This document shows positions 12,971 to 13,859 of a stretch of 13,859 bases of DNA, piece by piece. The position numbers and the translations under genes were made by a program. Below the pieces are notes generated by a model. That model was not told the origin of the DNA. It saw nothing but the letters and a program-made list of their open reading frames with translations, and did no database searches. Numbering within the stretch: the stretch's first letter is position 1; each line of letters begins with the position of its first letter. Source of the DNA: Eubacterium sp. (GTDB lineage Bacteria > Bacillota > Clostridia > Lachnospirales > Lachnospiraceae); assembly GCA_024697885.1 (NCBI GenBank), contig JAILSA010000113.1, positions 1 through 13,859 on the forward strand, in the 5' to 3' direction.

Positions 12971-13859
12971 CTACTTCCACTGGGCATCGTAGAGTTGGCG
13001 GTAAAAGCCCTTCTTGTCCAGTAGTTCCCGGTGGCTACCCTGCTCTATAATATGGCCGTCCTTCATCACCAAAATTACCTGGGCAGATTCAATGGTAGAC
13101 AGGCGGTGGGCCACAATAAAGGAAGTTCGCCCCTTCATCATGGTCTCAAAGGCCTCTTGAATTTTCATTTCTGTTCGGGTATCAATGGAAGAAGTGGCCT
13201 CGTCCAAAATCAGCATAGGTGGCAGGCAGAGCATAACTCTGGCAATGCAAAGCAGCTGCTTTTGGCCGGCGGACAGACCTCCCCCATCTTCTCCCAGCAG
13301 GGTATCATAGCCCTTTGGCAAACGTTTGATAAAACTGTGGGCGTGGCTGGCCTTGGCCGCCGCCAGGATTTCCTCAAAACTTGCGTCCTCCTTGCCCATG
13401 GCAATATTTTCCGCAATGGTCCCCCTCTGCAGCCAGGTCTCCTGAAGAACCATACCGAAGTTTTCCCGAACCGTCTCTCTGGACAAATCTTCATAGTCTA
13501 GGCCAGAGACCTGGATAGAGCCGGATTTAATGTCATAAAAGCGCATGAGAAGGTTAATGAGGGTGGTTTTTCCACAGCCCGTAGGGCCTACAATGGCCAC
13601 TCTCTGGCCCGGCTGAACTGCCAGACTAAAATCTTCAATCAGCTTTTGATTTTCTTCATAGGAAAAAGATACCTCCCTTAATTTCACCCTTCCATCTACC
13701 CGTTCCAGGTTCTGGTCCGAAGGATTTTTCTCCGCCGGCTCCTGGATTAATTCCAGAATTCTTCCGGCACAGGCAATGGCATTTTGCAACTCTGTCACCA
13801 CACCAGAAATCTCGTTAAAGGGCTTGGTGTACTGGTTGGCATAGCTCAAAAAGCAGGTC
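12971..13859 (-). CDS. ABC exporter with fused membrane and ATPase domains, C-terminal part
   Basis: The last 296 codons of an ATP-driven exporter; the frame stays open to the right edge, so the start is missing. The first 30 or so visible residues (LSYANQYTKPFNEISGVVTE) are the end of the transmembrane domain, and the rest is the nucleotide-binding domain. Walker A is GPTGCGKTT, the Q-loop is MVLQETWLQRGTIAENI, the signature is LSAGQ (usual LSGGQ), Walker B is MLILDEATSS and the switch His is in IVAHRLST. This arrangement is typical of one half of heterodimeric multidrug or lipid exporters in Clostridia, whose partner would be expected upstream, outside the window. The substrate cannot be inferred. 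A separate promoter begins directly after its stop codon, and no terminator hairpin separates it from the next operon. Confidence 0.93.
   Translation of the reverse strand, partial: TCFLSYANQYTKPFNEISGVVTELQNAIACAGRILELIQEPAEKNPSDQNLERVDGRVKLREVSFSYEENQKLIEDFSLAVQPGQRVAIVGPTGCGKTTLINLLMRFYDIKSGSIQVSGLDYEDLSRETVRENFGMVLQETWLQRGTIAENIAMGKEDASFEEILAAAKASHAHSFIKRLPKGYDTLLGEDGGGLSAGQKQLLCIARVMLCLPPMLILDEATSSIDTRTEMKIQEAFETMMKGRTSFIVAHRLSTIESAQVILVMKDGHIIEQGSHRELLDKKGFYRQLYDAQWK

Noticed and set aside
13260..13300. LSAGQ instead of LSGGQ in the ABC signature as a sign of a broken ATPase
   Set aside because: The other motifs are intact, and this single substitution occurs in working exporters, so it does not indicate loss of function.

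Overview
The window looks like a chromosomal segment of a Gram-positive Clostridia member, most likely a Lachnospiraceae-type anaerobe. The evidence is strong AGGAGG-type ribosome sites, consensus TTGACA/TATAAT-like promoters, a transketolase split into two genes, a small DUF6472-like four-cysteine protein, and a secreted GHL10-type protein with a lysine-rich Ig-like tail. The genus cannot be named from sequence alone. I see no tRNA, rRNA, CRISPR array, insertion sequence or phage gene. Almost everything lies on the minus strand; carbamate kinase is the only supported plus-strand gene.

Read in minus-strand (transcription) order from the right edge:
(1) 13859-12971: the C-terminal part of an ABC exporter with fused membrane and ATPase domains.
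(2) 12899-9437: a tight four-gene envelope-type operon with its own promoter. It encodes a secreted GHL10-type glycoside-hydrolase-like protein, a PAP2 lipid phosphatase, a membrane-anchored unknown with a polylysine tail, and a 57-residue Cys-rich protein.
(3) 9323-9244: an unusually long, nearly symmetric hairpin that ends the plus-strand carbamate kinase unit. That gene (8295-9215) is driven from a promoter back-to-back with the promoter of the next minus-strand unit.
(4) 8099-4940: a beta-CASP metallo-beta-lactamase ribonuclease-like gene, then a membrane-anchored arylsulfotransferase-like propeller protein that seems to lack the catalytic histidines.
(5) 4822-2355: a non-oxidative pentose phosphate operon (transaldolase, transketolase N and C subunits) with a clear promoter and a clear intrinsic terminator.
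(6) 2282-1: aroA (EPSP synthase) and argS (arginyl-tRNA synthetase, cut by the left edge).

The pentose phosphate enzymes make erythrose-4-phosphate, a precursor of the shikimate pathway in which AroA acts, so the order tal-tktN-tktC-aroA is metabolically coherent. The junction between tktC and aroA is the most curious spot. The terminator ends directly at the aroA ribosome site, leaving no room for a promoter after it. The in-frame stretch before the proposed TTG start also reads as an aromatic-rich 12-residue peptide. I found no clearly new multi-gene defence or mobile system. The best candidates for undescribed biology are this junction, the unknown membrane protein in the envelope operon, the His-depleted arylsulfotransferase-like protein and the divergent carbamate kinase.
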